This document shows, piece after piece, positions 1 through 8,908 of a DNA stretch of 64,000 nucleotides. The stretch is from Rhizobium rhizogenes (GTDB lineage: Bacteria; Pseudomonadota; Alphaproteobacteria; Rhizobiales; Rhizobiaceae). The notes beneath the pieces were generated by a model. The model saw only the letters and a program-made list of their open reading frames with translations, did no database searches and was not told the origin of the DNA. The stretch's first letter is position 1, and every line of letters starts with the position of its first letter. The stretch lies in NCBI RefSeq assembly GCF_002005205.3, contig NZ_CP019702.2:682001-746000 (forward strand), in the 5' to 3' direction. Position numbers and translations under genes: made by a program.

Positions 1-38
1 ACGACGCCCCATAACAGTCATCTATGCCACGGGGCATC

Positions 39-45
39 AAGGAGG
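39..45 (+). promoter_or_regulatory. ribosome binding site deciding the tssB start
   Basis: AAGGAGG lies 5 bases before the ATG at 51. The in-frame ATG at 24 has no comparable site and would place this motif inside the gene, so the start at 51 is preferred. Positions 1-50 otherwise hold only the sequence upstream of tssB. The expected upstream gene tssA could end at a TAA at 12-14 or a TGA at 47-49, but too little is visible to decide. Confidence 0.8.
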
Positions 46-50
46 TTGAA

Positions 51-560
51 ATGGCAAGTGTACATGAAAAGCTGGAGCGGGTTCGCAAGCCCCGCGTCCA
101 CATCAAATACGAAGTCGAGACAGAAGGCGCGATGGTGGTCAAGGAACTGCCTTTCGTCGTTGGCGTGCTGGGTGATTTCTCCGGCAATCCGACCCAGCCC
201 CTGAAGCCGTTCGGCGAGCGTAAGTTCGTTCAGATCGACCGCGACAATTTCGACGAAGTGATGCGCCGCATGACGCCGGGCCTCAATATTTCCGTTGCCA
301 ATACGCTGCAGAAAGACGGGACGGACATGCAGGTCAACCTGAAGTTCGAAAGCATGGACGATTTCGAACCCGGCGCGGTCGTGCAGCAGGTCCCGGCGCT
401 CAAGGCGCTTCTGGATGCCCGCAACGAGCTGCGTGACCTGCTTTCCAAGGCCGACCGTTCGGAAGATCTGGAGCGGATGCTCGAAGATATTCTCCAGAAC
501 AAGACGGACCTCGCGACGCTCGTTTCCGAACTGAAGGAAAAGAACGGCGCAAGCGAATAA
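51..560 (+). CDS. tssB: T6SS contractile sheath small subunit TssB
   Basis: TssB (ImpB/VipA) pairs with TssC to build the cytoplasmic contractile sheath around the Hcp tube. The 169-residue product matches the family length. It carries the usual early [17 protein letters not shown] segment, a mid-protein [18 protein letters not shown] region, and a C-terminal helix rich in charged residues that ends in a Glu/Lys tail. The ATG at 51 follows a strong Shine-Dalgarno site. It is the first complete gene of the imp operon in the window, 97 bases before tssC. Family assignment is secure; expression control lies upstream, outside the window. Confidence 0.95.
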   Translation: MASVHEKLERVRKPRVHIKYEVETEGAMVVKELPFVVGVLGDFSGNPTQPLKPFGERKFVQIDRDNFDEVMRRMTPGLNISVANTLQKDGTDMQVNLKFESMDDFEPGAVVQQVPALKALLDARNELRDLLSKADRSEDLERMLEDILQNKTDLATLVSELKEKNGASE

Positions 561-570
561 TCGCCTGTGC

Positions 571-608
571 GGAGGAAAACCTCCCCGAACGGCCCCCGCA
601 AAGGGGGC
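571..608 (+). other. tandem hairpins between tssB and tssC
   Basis: Two small inverted repeats lie in the longest gap among the first genes of the operon: GGAGG (571-575) with CCTCC (580-584), and GCCCCC (592-597) with GGGGGC (603-608, loop GCAAA). There is only a short CTTCACC after the second stem and no T-tract, so this is not a convincing terminator. An mRNA-processing or stability element, or a mild attenuator, is possible. Confidence 0.4.
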
Positions 609-657
609 TTCACCTGTTCAAGCGGCATTTTAAAGCCGCATGTGGAAGGACTGAAAC

Positions 658-2139
658 ATGAGCGCTGAAAGCCTGCTGAAAAACGAAGCACAGGCAACGA
701 CCACCGAAGACCAGGGACTCCTGTCCAAGGTGGTTGCCGCAACCCGCCAGACCGAACCGGACCGCGCGCAAAATCTGCTGCGCACCCTGACCGATCAGGC
801 CCTGAAGGGAACGGTCAAATACGACCGCAACCTCACCGTCACCCTCAACCACGCGATCGCCGAACTGGACCGGACGATTTCCGAGCAGCTCGCCGCTATC
901 ATGCAGGCGCCGGAATTCGCCAAGCTGGAAGGCACCTGGCGCGGGCTGAACTATCTCGTCAAGAATTCCGAGACGAGCGTCAACCTCAAGATCCGCGTCA
1001 TGAACGCCGGCAAGCGGGAACTCGCAAGGGATCTGGAAAAGGCCGTCGAGTTCGACCAGTCCCGGCTTTTCAAGGCGATCTACGAAGACGAATTCGGCAC
1101 CCCCGGCGGCGAACCGCTCGGCGCCATCATCGGCGATTACGAGTTCGACAATTCCTTCGATGACGTGCAGTTGCTTCAGGGTGTCTCGTCGATCGCGGCG
1201 GCAGCCTTCGCACCGTTCATTTCCGCGGCCAGCCCGCGCATGTTCGGTTTCGAGGACTATCGCGATCTCGCCCGTCCGCGCGATCTGGAAAAGATCTTCG
1301 ACACGGTCGAATATGCCAAGTGGCGCAGCTTCCGCGAAAGCGACGATTCCCGTTTCGTGACGCTCGCCTTGCCGCGTGTGCTGGCGCGCATGCCCTATGG
1401 CCCGAAAACCAACCCGATCGACGATTTCGCCTATGACGAAACCAAGGGTGCGGTGAATGGCGATCTGCAGCATGACGAATATTGCTGGATGAACGCTGCC
1501 TACGTCATGGGAACGAAGCTGACCGACGCTTTTGCGAAAAGCGGCTGGTGCACGGCGATCCGTGGCGCGGAAAATGGCGGCCGGGTGGAAAATCTGCCCA
1601 TGCATGTCTTCTCCAGCGATGACGGCGATCTCGACCTGAAATGCCCGACAGAAGTGGGCATCACCGACCGCCGCGACGCCGAACTCGGCAAGCTCGGCTT
1701 CCTGCCGCTCTGCCACTACAAGAACACGGATTACGCGGTGTTCTTCGGCGCCCAGACGGCGCACAAGCCGAAGCTTTACGACAAGCCGGAGGCGACTGCC
1801 AACGCCGCCGTTTCGGCCCGCCTGCCCTATATCATGGCCACGTCGCGCTTCGCGCATTATCTCAAGGTGATGGGCCGCGACAAGATCGGCTCCTTCATGG
1901 AAGCGTCGGACTGCGAAGTCTGGCTCAATCGCTGGATCGCCAACTACGTCAACGCCAATGACGAAGCGGGTGAGGAAAGCCGCGCGAAATATCCGCTGCG
2001 CGACGCCAAGGTGACCGTGCAGGAAGTGCCGGGCAAACCCGGCGCCTACAATGCGGTCGCATGGATGCGGCCCTGGTTGCAGATGGAAGAACTGACGACC
2101 TCGCTGCGCATGGTCGCCCGTATTCCGTCCAAGAACTGA
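658..2139 (+). CDS. tssC: T6SS contractile sheath large subunit TssC (first paralogue)
   Basis: TssC (ImpC/VipB) is the large sheath protein; its C-terminal region is recognised by the ClpV recycling ATPase in systems that have one. The 493 residues match the family. Typical segments are EGTWRGLNYLV near residues 98-108, FDQSRLFKAIYEDEFGTPGG near 130-150, and the C-terminal KYPLRDAKVTVQEVPGKPG followed by a final beta strand ending in RIPSKN. The ATG follows a GGAAGG motif. A second, diverged TssC paralogue comes next, as in Agrobacterium, where the larger copy is called TssC41. Confidence 0.95.
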   Translation: MSAESLLKNEAQATTTEDQGLLSKVVAATRQTEPDRAQNLLRTLTDQALKGTVKYDRNLTVTLNHAIAELDRTISEQLAAIMQAPEFAKLEGTWRGLNYLVKNSETSVNLKIRVMNAGKRELARDLEKAVEFDQSRLFKAIYEDEFGTPGGEPLGAIIGDYEFDNSFDDVQLLQGVSSIAAAAFAPFISAASPRMFGFEDYRDLARPRDLEKIFDTVEYAKWRSFRESDDSRFVTLALPRVLARMPYGPKTNPIDDFAYDETKGAVNGDLQHDEYCWMNAAYVMGTKLTDAFAKSGWCTAIRGAENGGRVENLPMHVFSSDDGDLDLKCPTEVGITDRRDAELGKLGFLPLCHYKNTDYAVFFGAQTAHKPKLYDKPEATANAAVSARLPYIMATSRFAHYLKVMGRDKIGSFMEASDCEVWLNRWIANYVNANDEAGEESRAKYPLRDAKVTVQEVPGKPGAYNAVAWMRPWLQMEELTTSLRMVARIPSKN

Positions 2140-2194
2140 GCCCGGACCGGGGTGGTCCGCCACCCCGGCCCCGTTCATCATCCGGAGTCCGCTC

Positions 2195-3589
2195 ATGGCG
2201 CATCAGTCCTTTCCGGACGCCCGTATTTTCGCCGACCAGCTCATCGCTCTCATCGACGATGCGCTGACCGGCCAGGTGAACGCCATTCTCCACCACCCTG
2301 ATTTTCAGGCGATGGAAGCGAGATGGCGCGGGCTTGCCATGGTCGTGCGTGAGGCGGGCCGGAGCACCGATGTCAAGGTGAAGCTGCTGAACGCCAGCTG
2401 GCGTGACCTTGCCCGCAACACGGAACGCGCCACCGACTTCGACCAGAGCCATCTTTTCGAAGTCGTCTATAACCGCGAATTCGGCATGCCGGGCGGCGAA
2501 CCGGTCGGCCTCTTGATCGGTGACTACGCCTTTTCCCCTGACGATCTACAGGGTGCCGATTCCATCACCACACTGTCGCAAATCGGCATGGTGGCTGCGG
2601 CAGCCTTCTGCCCCTTCGTGGCGGCGGCAGCGCCTTCCGCCGTCGGCCTGCAGGACTTCGCCGAACTCAGCCGGGTTCACGACTTTTCCTCGCTGAAGCA
2701 GGATAAATCGCGGCTGCGGTGGAATGCGCTGCGCGCACGCGACGATTCCCGCTTCGTTGGCCTTGTCGCGCCGCGCGTTTTGCTGCGCTCTCCCTACAAG
2801 CCCTATGCGCGCGGCCGCGATGACGGATTTCCGTTCCGCGAGCATGTGGCGGAAGACGGCGAAACCCTGCTGTGGGGCAATGCCGCCTTCGCTTTTGCAA
2901 CGGTGGTGGTGCGCAACTTCGTCGATTCCGGCTGGTTTGCGGATCTGCGCGGTGTGACGCAGGATGCCGTGGACGGCGGCATGCTCTCTTCCCGGCAATT
3001 GCCGCCGCTCGATCTCGGTATCGAAAGCAACGGCCTTTCTGCCCAGCCGCCCGTCGAGGTGCAGCTGACGACCGGGCAGGAACAGCAATTTTCCGATCTC
3101 GGCATCGTGCCCGTCTCCACCACCTATCTCTCCGGCATGGCGATCTTCAACGCCAACCAGTCCCTGCATGCGCCCGGCCATTATTCCAGCGAAGCGGCGA
3201 GACAGAACGCGCGTCTTGCCGCCATGCTGCAATATGTGCTGTGCGCCTCCCGGTTTTCGCATTACCTCAAGGTCATCATGCGTGATGACATCGGCCAGCT
3301 GAGCGACGCCTCGACGATCGAGCGCAAGCTGGAAGGCTGGCTTTCCTCCTACACGCTCGGCAATGACGATGCGGAAGCGGCGCTGCGCACGCGCTACCCG
3401 CTGCGCTCCGCCGGGATCAACGTCTTCGAAGTTCCCGGCAAGCCCGGCACATTCTCCTGTACCGTGCGCCTCCAGCCGCATTTCCAGCTCGATGACGTCT
3501 CCACGAGCTTTCACCTCATTGCCGAAACCATGGTGCAGCCCGCCGCCGCATCCCGGCCTTCGGCCGAGCCACAAAGGATACCCGCATGA
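2195..3589 (+). CDS. second TssC-like sheath protein (TssC40 type)
   Basis: This 464-residue protein is clearly homologous to the preceding TssC: it has MEARWRGLAMVV, FDQSHLFEVVYNREFGMPGG, RDDSRFVGLVAPRVLLR, and a C-terminal RYPLRSAGINVFEVPGKPG. It is shorter at the N-terminus, lacking about 50 residues. Agrobacterium T6SS loci are known to encode two TssC proteins (TssC41 and TssC40), and this is the TssC40 counterpart. Whether it enters the sheath in equal amounts or acts at one end cannot be read from sequence. It overlaps tagJ by four bases (ATGA), implying coupled translation. Confidence 0.9.
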   Translation: MAHQSFPDARIFADQLIALIDDALTGQVNAILHHPDFQAMEARWRGLAMVVREAGRSTDVKVKLLNASWRDLARNTERATDFDQSHLFEVVYNREFGMPGGEPVGLLIGDYAFSPDDLQGADSITTLSQIGMVAAAAFCPFVAAAAPSAVGLQDFAELSRVHDFSSLKQDKSRLRWNALRARDDSRFVGLVAPRVLLRSPYKPYARGRDDGFPFREHVAEDGETLLWGNAAFAFATVVVRNFVDSGWFADLRGVTQDAVDGGMLSSRQLPPLDLGIESNGLSAQPPVEVQLTTGQEQQFSDLGIVPVSTTYLSGMAIFNANQSLHAPGHYSSEAARQNARLAAMLQYVLCASRFSHYLKVIMRDDIGQLSDASTIERKLEGWLSSYTLGNDDAEAALRTRYPLRSAGINVFEVPGKPGTFSCTVRLQPHFQLDDVSTSFHLIAETMVQPAAASRPSAEPQRIPA

Positions 3590-4410
3590 CGCTGCGCGAC
3601 GACATTTCCCGCCTTCTCGATGACGACCGGCTGCAGGACGCGATCGGTCTTGCGCGCGAACACGTCAAGACGAAGCCCACCGACAAGGACGGCCGGCATT
3701 TCTATATCGACCTGCTTGTGCTTGCCGGCGACTATGAGAAGGCCGATGCGCAATGCAATCTGGCCGCAACATTCTCGCCGCAGGAAAGCGTCGGCTTTTC
3801 CCTCTTTCGTCACCAGCTGCGCGCCATGGCCGCGCGCAATGCGTGGTTCGAGAACGGCGCGGTGCCGGATTTTCCCGGCGGTCCATCCGAACTCGACCAG
3901 CTGGCCATCCGGGCGAATATCGCCGCACGCAGCGGCGACGCGGATGCCGCCAGAGCCGCGCTTGCTGAACTCGATGAAAAACGCGGCAATGTGCCGATCG
4001 GCCATAATGGCAAAAGCGCCGGCGATATTCGCGATCTGGACGACCGCATTCCGCATGCACTGGAAGTGCTGACCAATGGTGGCCGCTACCTGTGGATCGA
4101 TTACAGCCGCATCGAGAGCCTCACCATCGACCCCATGAGCCGCCCGCGCGACCTTGCTTTCCGCGGGGCTGAGCTGACCCTGCGCGACGGTGCGGTCGCA
4201 TCCGTGCTGCTTCCCGCGATCTATCACGGCGCGAAGGACGATGTCGGCCTTCTGCTTGGCCGGGAAACACGCTGGAGCGATGAGGGCCAGCCTCTGGCGA
4301 CCGGGCAAGGGCAGCGCTGCCTGCTGATCGGCGACGATGTGGTGCCGTTCCACGAAATCGGCTCCCTTTCCGCCGCCTCCGGCGATGAAAGGCAGATCGC
4401 CCGTGGTTGA
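3586..4410 (+). CDS. tagJ: T6SS accessory protein TagJ (ImpE family)
   Basis: TagJ/ImpE proteins are TPR-like helical accessory factors known in some systems to bind the N-terminus of TssB and to help sheath disassembly. The 274-residue product has the family features: an N-terminal TPR-like repeat (LLDDDRLQDAIGLAREHVKTKP, split between two helices), a central FENGAVPDFPGGPSELDQLAI stretch, and a C-terminal domain with GRYLWIDYSRIESL and LLPAIYHGAKD. The ATG overlaps the stop of the second tssC and the gene runs 26 bases into tssE. Recognition is by family pattern; function is inferred from homologues. Confidence 0.88.
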   Translation: MTLRDDISRLLDDDRLQDAIGLAREHVKTKPTDKDGRHFYIDLLVLAGDYEKADAQCNLAATFSPQESVGFSLFRHQLRAMAARNAWFENGAVPDFPGGPSELDQLAIRANIAARSGDADAARAALAELDEKRGNVPIGHNGKSAGDIRDLDDRIPHALEVLTNGGRYLWIDYSRIESLTIDPMSRPRDLAFRGAELTLRDGAVASVLLPAIYHGAKDDVGLLLGRETRWSDEGQPLATGQGQRCLLIGDDVVPFHEIGSLSAASGDERQIARG

Positions 4411-4912
4411 TCCGCTGGAGCAATATCGCGCGCGGCAAAGAACGCTGTCGCGCTCCGTTCTGGACCGGCTGCTGGACGATGCGCCGGATGCGGAAACGGA
4501 CGCGCTCGTCAGCCTGAAGGATCAGGCGCGCGAGATGCGCGAGGTGATCCGCCGCGATCTGGAGGCATTGCTCAATACCCGCCGTAACCCCGCCGGCCCG
4601 CCGGCAGCACTGAAGGAACTGTCCGACGCGCTGGTGAGCTATGGCGTGGACGGCATTCTCTCGGCCAATCTGGTGACGGACGCCTCCAAGGCGCGGCTCG
4701 CACGCAGCATCGAACGGCGGATTTCCCTGTTCGAAACCCGTCTTGCCGACGTGCATGTGACGATCCTGAAAAACCGTACCGATGGCGACCGGGCGCTTCG
4801 CATGCGCATACAGGCGAGCTTCCGCCTTCAGGAAGGCATGCCGCCGATCAGTTTTGAATCCCGGATCGATCCGTCCACCCAGCGTTTTCTGGTGGAGGCG
4901 ACGAATGGCTGA
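4385..4912 (+). CDS. tssE: T6SS baseplate protein TssE
   Basis: TssE is the gp25-like baseplate wedge protein. The 175-residue product begins around PLEQYRARQRTLSRSVLDRLLDD and ends in a gp25-like domain with VSYGVDGILSANL, IERRISLFETRLADVHV and a final GMPPISFESRID segment. The ATG at 4385 lies inside the 3' end of tagJ. A GTG at 4403 preceded by AAAGG is a possible alternative start, and an ATG further upstream at 4337 lies deep in tagJ and is unlikely. The 3' end overlaps tssF by eight bases. Confidence 0.88.
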   Translation: MKGRSPVVDPLEQYRARQRTLSRSVLDRLLDDAPDAETDALVSLKDQAREMREVIRRDLEALLNTRRNPAGPPAALKELSDALVSYGVDGILSANLVTDASKARLARSIERRISLFETRLADVHVTILKNRTDGDRALRMRIQASFRLQEGMPPISFESRIDPSTQRFLVEATNG

Positions 4913-6686
4913 CGGCTTCCTCGAAAAATACAATGACGAACTCTTCGCGCTGCGAAAACGCGCATCGCGTTTCGCGGCGGCGTTTCCCAAGATTGCCGGC
5001 AGGCTGCGCATGACGGGCGATGTCGCCGACGATCCGCATGTCGAGCGGCTGATCCAGAGCTTTGCCTATTCCGCCGCCCGTGTGCGCCAGAAGCTGGACG
5101 ACGAGTTCCCCGAACTGTCGGACAGCCTGCTGGAAACGCTCTATCCGCATTATCTCGCGCCGATCCCTTCGATGAGCGTCGTTCAGTTTGCACCGAGCCC
5201 CGCGCTGGCAACCGTGCAGCCGCTTCCGCGTCACAGCGAAATTCTCGCCGAACCGGTGGGCGGCGAGAGCTGCCGTTTCCGCACGACGCAGGAGGTGGAG
5301 ATCGTCCCGCTGCAGATCGCTGCGGCGACGCTTTCCGGCCAGCCGATCGATGCGCCTTTTTCAGCGTCTTTCGCCGGTGCGGCAAGCTGCCTGCGACTTT
5401 CCCTGCGTAGCACCGCGCCACGCGGCAGCACCTTCCCGGAAATGGGGCTGACAAAACTGCAGATATTCCTGTCTGCCGCCTGGCAGCAGGCGACGGCGCT
5501 TTACGAGCTCTTGACCAACCATTGCGTGGGCATGGCGCTGGCCCGTCACTCCGAGGACAAGGAGGCGGTTTTCCTGCCCGCCGCTAACCTGAAGCCATCC
5601 GGTTATACGCGCGATCAGGCCATGTTGCCCTATCCGGCCAACAGTTTTGACGGATACCGGCTTCTCACCGAATTCTTCGCGCTGCCGCAGAAATTCCTCT
5701 TTCTCGATATTGACGGTCTGCACAGGTGGAGCGGCGGCAATTGTGAGCTTTATATCTATCTGGATGCGGCGGATACGCGGCTGGAGCGCATGGTCTCCGT
5801 CAAGGATTTCGTGCTGAACGCCTCACCGGTCATCAACCTGTTCAAGCAGAACTGCGAACCGCTGAGCCTGGATGGAACACGCACGGAATATCGTCTTCTG
5901 CCGGATGCGAGGCGGCAGCGGACCCGTGAAATCTACGCCGTCGAAAATGTCGAGCTGACCAGCCGCTCCGGGCAGACGGAAAAGACCTCTCCGTTTTTCG
6001 GGCGCACCCAGCGCAACAACGGCTCGAATGTGTTCTGGCAGATCCAGCGCCGCTTTGACGATGACGGCTCTTCCGATACCGATATCGCCTTCGTGGATCA
6101 AAAGCGCGGGCCGCTCGGGCCGCTCGACATGGTGGCGAGTGTCGATACGCTCTGCATCAACCGCGAATTGCCGAGCCAGCTTCCCTTTGGCGGTGGACAC
6201 CCCTTCCTCCAGCTTTCAGCCGGCAACGAAGCCGTGAAGTCCATCCATGCCCTGATGCCGCCGACGGCGGCCATCCGCGTCAACGAACGCTCGGCGCGCG
6301 AATGGCGGCTCATCTCGCATCTGCTGCTCAATCATCTCTCGCTTTCAGACAATGGCGGCGCTCCGCTCAAAGATATTCTGTCGCTCTATTCCTTCAGGGA
6401 CAGCCCGGAAACCCGGCAGCTGGTTGAATCCATCAGCAATGTCGAGGCCCAGAATTCCCACGCCCGGATCGGCTCGGCGATGGTGCCTGGAACCGACATC
6501 ACCGTGGAATTCGATCCGGCACTCATCGCACGCCCCGCCGCCTTCATTTTCGCCAGTGTGCTCAACCACTTCTTCGGCCTCTATACCTCGATCAACAGCT
6601 TCACCCGGCTGACGGCGACGATGCGCGGCCATTCCAAACCGATTGCCCGCTGGCCAGCCCGCGCGGCGGACCGGCCTTTGCTCTAG
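4905..6686 (+). CDS. tssF: T6SS baseplate protein TssF
   Basis: TssF (ImpG/VasA) forms the baseplate wedge with TssE, TssG and TssK. At 593 residues it has the family length and starts with the hallmark MADGFLEKYNDELFALRKRA, followed by FAAAFPKIAGRLRM, DDPHVERLIQSFAYSAARV and LSDSLLETLYPHYLAPIPSM. The C-terminal half shows the conserved NRELPSQLPFGGG and a LLNHLSLSD segment. The ATG at 4905 sits inside ATGGCTGA at the tssE stop, so a longer upstream extension in this frame would be an artefact overlapping tssE. tssG follows after 9 bases. Confidence 0.95.
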   Translation: MADGFLEKYNDELFALRKRASRFAAAFPKIAGRLRMTGDVADDPHVERLIQSFAYSAARVRQKLDDEFPELSDSLLETLYPHYLAPIPSMSVVQFAPSPALATVQPLPRHSEILAEPVGGESCRFRTTQEVEIVPLQIAAATLSGQPIDAPFSASFAGAASCLRLSLRSTAPRGSTFPEMGLTKLQIFLSAAWQQATALYELLTNHCVGMALARHSEDKEAVFLPAANLKPSGYTRDQAMLPYPANSFDGYRLLTEFFALPQKFLFLDIDGLHRWSGGNCELYIYLDAADTRLERMVSVKDFVLNASPVINLFKQNCEPLSLDGTRTEYRLLPDARRQRTREIYAVENVELTSRSGQTEKTSPFFGRTQRNNGSNVFWQIQRRFDDDGSSDTDIAFVDQKRGPLGPLDMVASVDTLCINRELPSQLPFGGGHPFLQLSAGNEAVKSIHALMPPTAAIRVNERSAREWRLISHLLLNHLSLSDNGGAPLKDILSLYSFRDSPETRQLVESISNVEAQNSHARIGSAMVPGTDITVEFDPALIARPAAFIFASVLNHFFGLYTSINSFTRLTATMRGHSKPIARWPARAADRPLL

Positions 6687-6695
6687 GAGACCGGG

Positions 6696-7697
6696 ATGGA
6701 ACAGCAGATACCGACACTGAAAGATCAGCAGGCCGCTCTTCTCAGCGCCGATCCCGGCCGTTTTGATCCGGCCACCGCCTTTCGCGTTGCCCAGCACGTT
6801 TCGGATGACGGGCTGACGATTGCGGCGCATGGTGGCGTGCAGCCCACGGCGCTGGCGATCAGCGGGTTCGGCCGCAAACACGGTGTTTCCCAGCTGAAAT
6901 CGGCCTTCGCCCCGATTGTCGGGCCACTCGGTTCGCTGCCGCCAGCCTATGGCGAATTGCTGCAACGGGAAGAGCGCAGCCGCTCCGGCGCACTGGCGAG
7001 CTTCTTTAATCTGTTCGCAGCCAGATTCAGCGAGCTGTTTGTAACCGCTTCGGAAAAATATCGCCTCGCCAGAGGACTACGCTGGTCCGATCAGGGAAAA
7101 AACAACGGTTTCCGCAAGACGCTGCTTGCGCTTACCGGGTTTCGCACGGCCGGCCTGAGCGAGAAAGCCGGGGTGGCCGAAGATACGCTTCTACGCTTCA
7201 GCGGGCTTTTCGCCAGCCGCAACCGCAATGTCTCGGCGCTCACCTCGGCCCTTTGCGAATTTACCGGGCTTCCGGTCGTCGTTGAACAGTTCCGCCGGCG
7301 ATGGGTACCCTTGCCGCTTCACGAACAGAGCCAGCTCGGGCAGGCATCAGGGCTGCGGCTGGGGCAGAATACCACGGCGGGTAGCGCCGTGGAGGATATG
7401 AGCGGCGGCTTCCGCGTCGTCATCGGCCCGGTCGCCTATGCGGATTATCTGGCATTGACGCCCGGATCCAAACGGCTCGCCGAGATATTCTCGCTAACAC
7501 GGCTCTTCGTCGGAAGCGCGCTCGATTTCGATGTGCAGGTGATCCTGAAAAAGGAGGATATTCCCTTCTGCCAGCTTGGCCAGCCCAATGCTCCCGCCCG
7601 TCTTGGCTGGAACAGCTGGGCCCGCGTGGCACCGGCACAAAAAGACAGCACCGACGCCATCGTGACCGAGCGGGAAGGCTCGGCAATCTCCGGGTGA
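6696..7697 (+). CDS. tssG: T6SS baseplate protein TssG
   Basis: TssG (ImpH/VasB) is a baseplate wedge subunit that bridges TssF and TssK. The 333-residue protein has the typical FDPATAFRVAQHV start, the hydrophobic GPLGSLPPAYGELLQ region (about residues 73-87), the SFFNLFAARFSELFV segment, and a FTGLPVVVEQFRRRWVPL motif before the C-terminal domain. The ATG follows an AGGAGA motif just after the tssF stop. The stop overlaps the region upstream of fha, fitting the tightly coupled operon. Confidence 0.93.
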   Translation: MEQQIPTLKDQQAALLSADPGRFDPATAFRVAQHVSDDGLTIAAHGGVQPTALAISGFGRKHGVSQLKSAFAPIVGPLGSLPPAYGELLQREERSRSGALASFFNLFAARFSELFVTASEKYRLARGLRWSDQGKNNGFRKTLLALTGFRTAGLSEKAGVAEDTLLRFSGLFASRNRNVSALTSALCEFTGLPVVVEQFRRRWVPLPLHEQSQLGQASGLRLGQNTTAGSAVEDMSGGFRVVIGPVAYADYLALTPGSKRLAEIFSLTRLFVGSALDFDVQVILKKEDIPFCQLGQPNAPARLGWNSWARVAPAQKDSTDAIVTEREGSAISG

Positions 7698-7705
7698 GGC
7701 ATGAC

Positions 7706-8908
7706 ATGAAACTGGCGCTCAGGCACACACAGAATATCGGGGCCGCAAAACCCGGCCAATGGAGCTTCGAGCGCGGCCGCCGCGTCATCGGCCGGTCGCG
7801 GGATTGCGACTGGCAGATCGACGACGATGAACGGCGCGTTTCCAAGCTGCATTGCACGCTCAGCCGCGATGGTGAAGGTTTTACGATCGTGGACCAGAGT
7901 GCGAACGGCACGCTGGTCGATGGCCGGCTGCTGCTCGAAGGGGAAAGCGCACGGCTGCAGGATGGCTCGCAGATCAACATCGGCGGGCAGATTTTCCACG
8001 TGGCCATCAGCGGCGATGCCGAACTGGATTTTTCCGATCCCGATGCCTCCCTGCGGATGAGCGACGAACCCCTGACCATCTCCGCAATCCTTGCCGATAT
8101 CGCCCCGAACGGGCGCTCCGCCGGCGGGGTGCTGGGCGGCACGCTGCCGCAGGATGACTGGATGGAAACGGGCGGCAATGCCGCCGGCCCGAAACCCAAA
8201 TCCATTTCACGCAATGTCGAGATCGGCTGGAGCGCTCCGCCCAAGGCCGGCGGCATGGGTGCGGTACTGCCGGAAGACTGGGATGAAGAGCCGGCCGCAA
8301 GCAGCAGGCACGAGCACACGGACGCGCTGAACACGCCGGTCATGATCGCACGCCCGGCATCACCGTCGCAGGGCGAGGATTTCGACAGCGTCTTTCCGGA
8401 TGAAAACGAAGACCCGGCCGCAGAAGCAACATGGCCAGCAGAAACCTCCGGCGCAGAGGCAGGGATCGGCGATCTTCTGACCGCGCTCGAAAGGGAAAAT
8501 GCCGAGTGCATGGCCGTTCTCGACATCGAAAGCGATCACGCCGCTGCCGCGCCACATGCGTCACTGAGCGAACGCCTGGAAACCCTTATTCATCAGCAGC
8601 GTCGGCTTACCGCCTCTCTTGAAACGCTCATGCACACATGCACGCAGAAACTCGAGCCGCGGCTTCTCGAAGCCTCGGTCGATGCCGGAAACGATATTCG
8701 CGCGAAAATCGAGCGCAGGGACTGGCAGTCGCTGATCACCAGGACCGATTACTGGTCCGCCTACAAAAAGCAGTTTGAAGAAAACGGCCGTCAATTGCCG
8801 GTCAGGCAGTTTCTGCAACGGGCAGCGCGCGGTGACGCCGCGCCCAGTGCAGAGCCTGACGCGATGACGACCGATGCCAAGGGGGTAAACAACCACGATG
8901 AGACATGA
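7706..8908 (+). CDS. fha: T6SS FHA-domain regulator/scaffold Fha
   Basis: Fha (ImpI/TagH) binds phospho-threonine and, in A. tumefaciens, recognises TssL phosphorylated by PpkA, which activates secretion. The FHA domain spans about residues 20-100: RRVIGRSRDCD, RRVSKLHCTL and DQSANGTLVDGR. With the ATG at 7706 the conserved FHA arginine is Arg30 and serine is Ser46, the numbering used for the Agrobacterium protein. The middle (100-270) is acidic and of low complexity. A C-terminal helical domain (about 280-385) has KLEPRLLEA and DYWSAYKKQFEE. An earlier in-frame GTG at 7694 overlaps the tssG stop and is less likely, because GTGAGG sits at good distance before 7706. Confidence 0.93.
   Translation: MKLALRHTQNIGAAKPGQWSFERGRRVIGRSRDCDWQIDDDERRVSKLHCTLSRDGEGFTIVDQSANGTLVDGRLLLEGESARLQDGSQINIGGQIFHVAISGDAELDFSDPDASLRMSDEPLTISAILADIAPNGRSAGGVLGGTLPQDDWMETGGNAAGPKPKSISRNVEIGWSAPPKAGGMGAVLPEDWDEEPAASSRHEHTDALNTPVMIARPASPSQGEDFDSVFPDENEDPAAEATWPAETSGAEAGIGDLLTALERENAECMAVLDIESDHAAAAPHASLSERLETLIHQQRRLTASLETLMHTCTQKLEPRLLEASVDAGNDIRAKIERRDWQSLITRTDYWSAYKKQFEENGRQLPVRQFLQRAARGDAAPSAEPDAMTTDAKGVNNHDET

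Noticed and set aside
24..50. nine-codon N-terminal extension of TssB
   Set aside because: The strong Shine-Dalgarno site at 39-45 lies inside it and serves the ATG at 51.
610..2196. 528-codon open frame on the minus strand
   Set aside because: It lies fully opposite tssC, has low-complexity His/Arg/Gly-rich composition typical of antisense frames in GC-rich genes, and matches no family.
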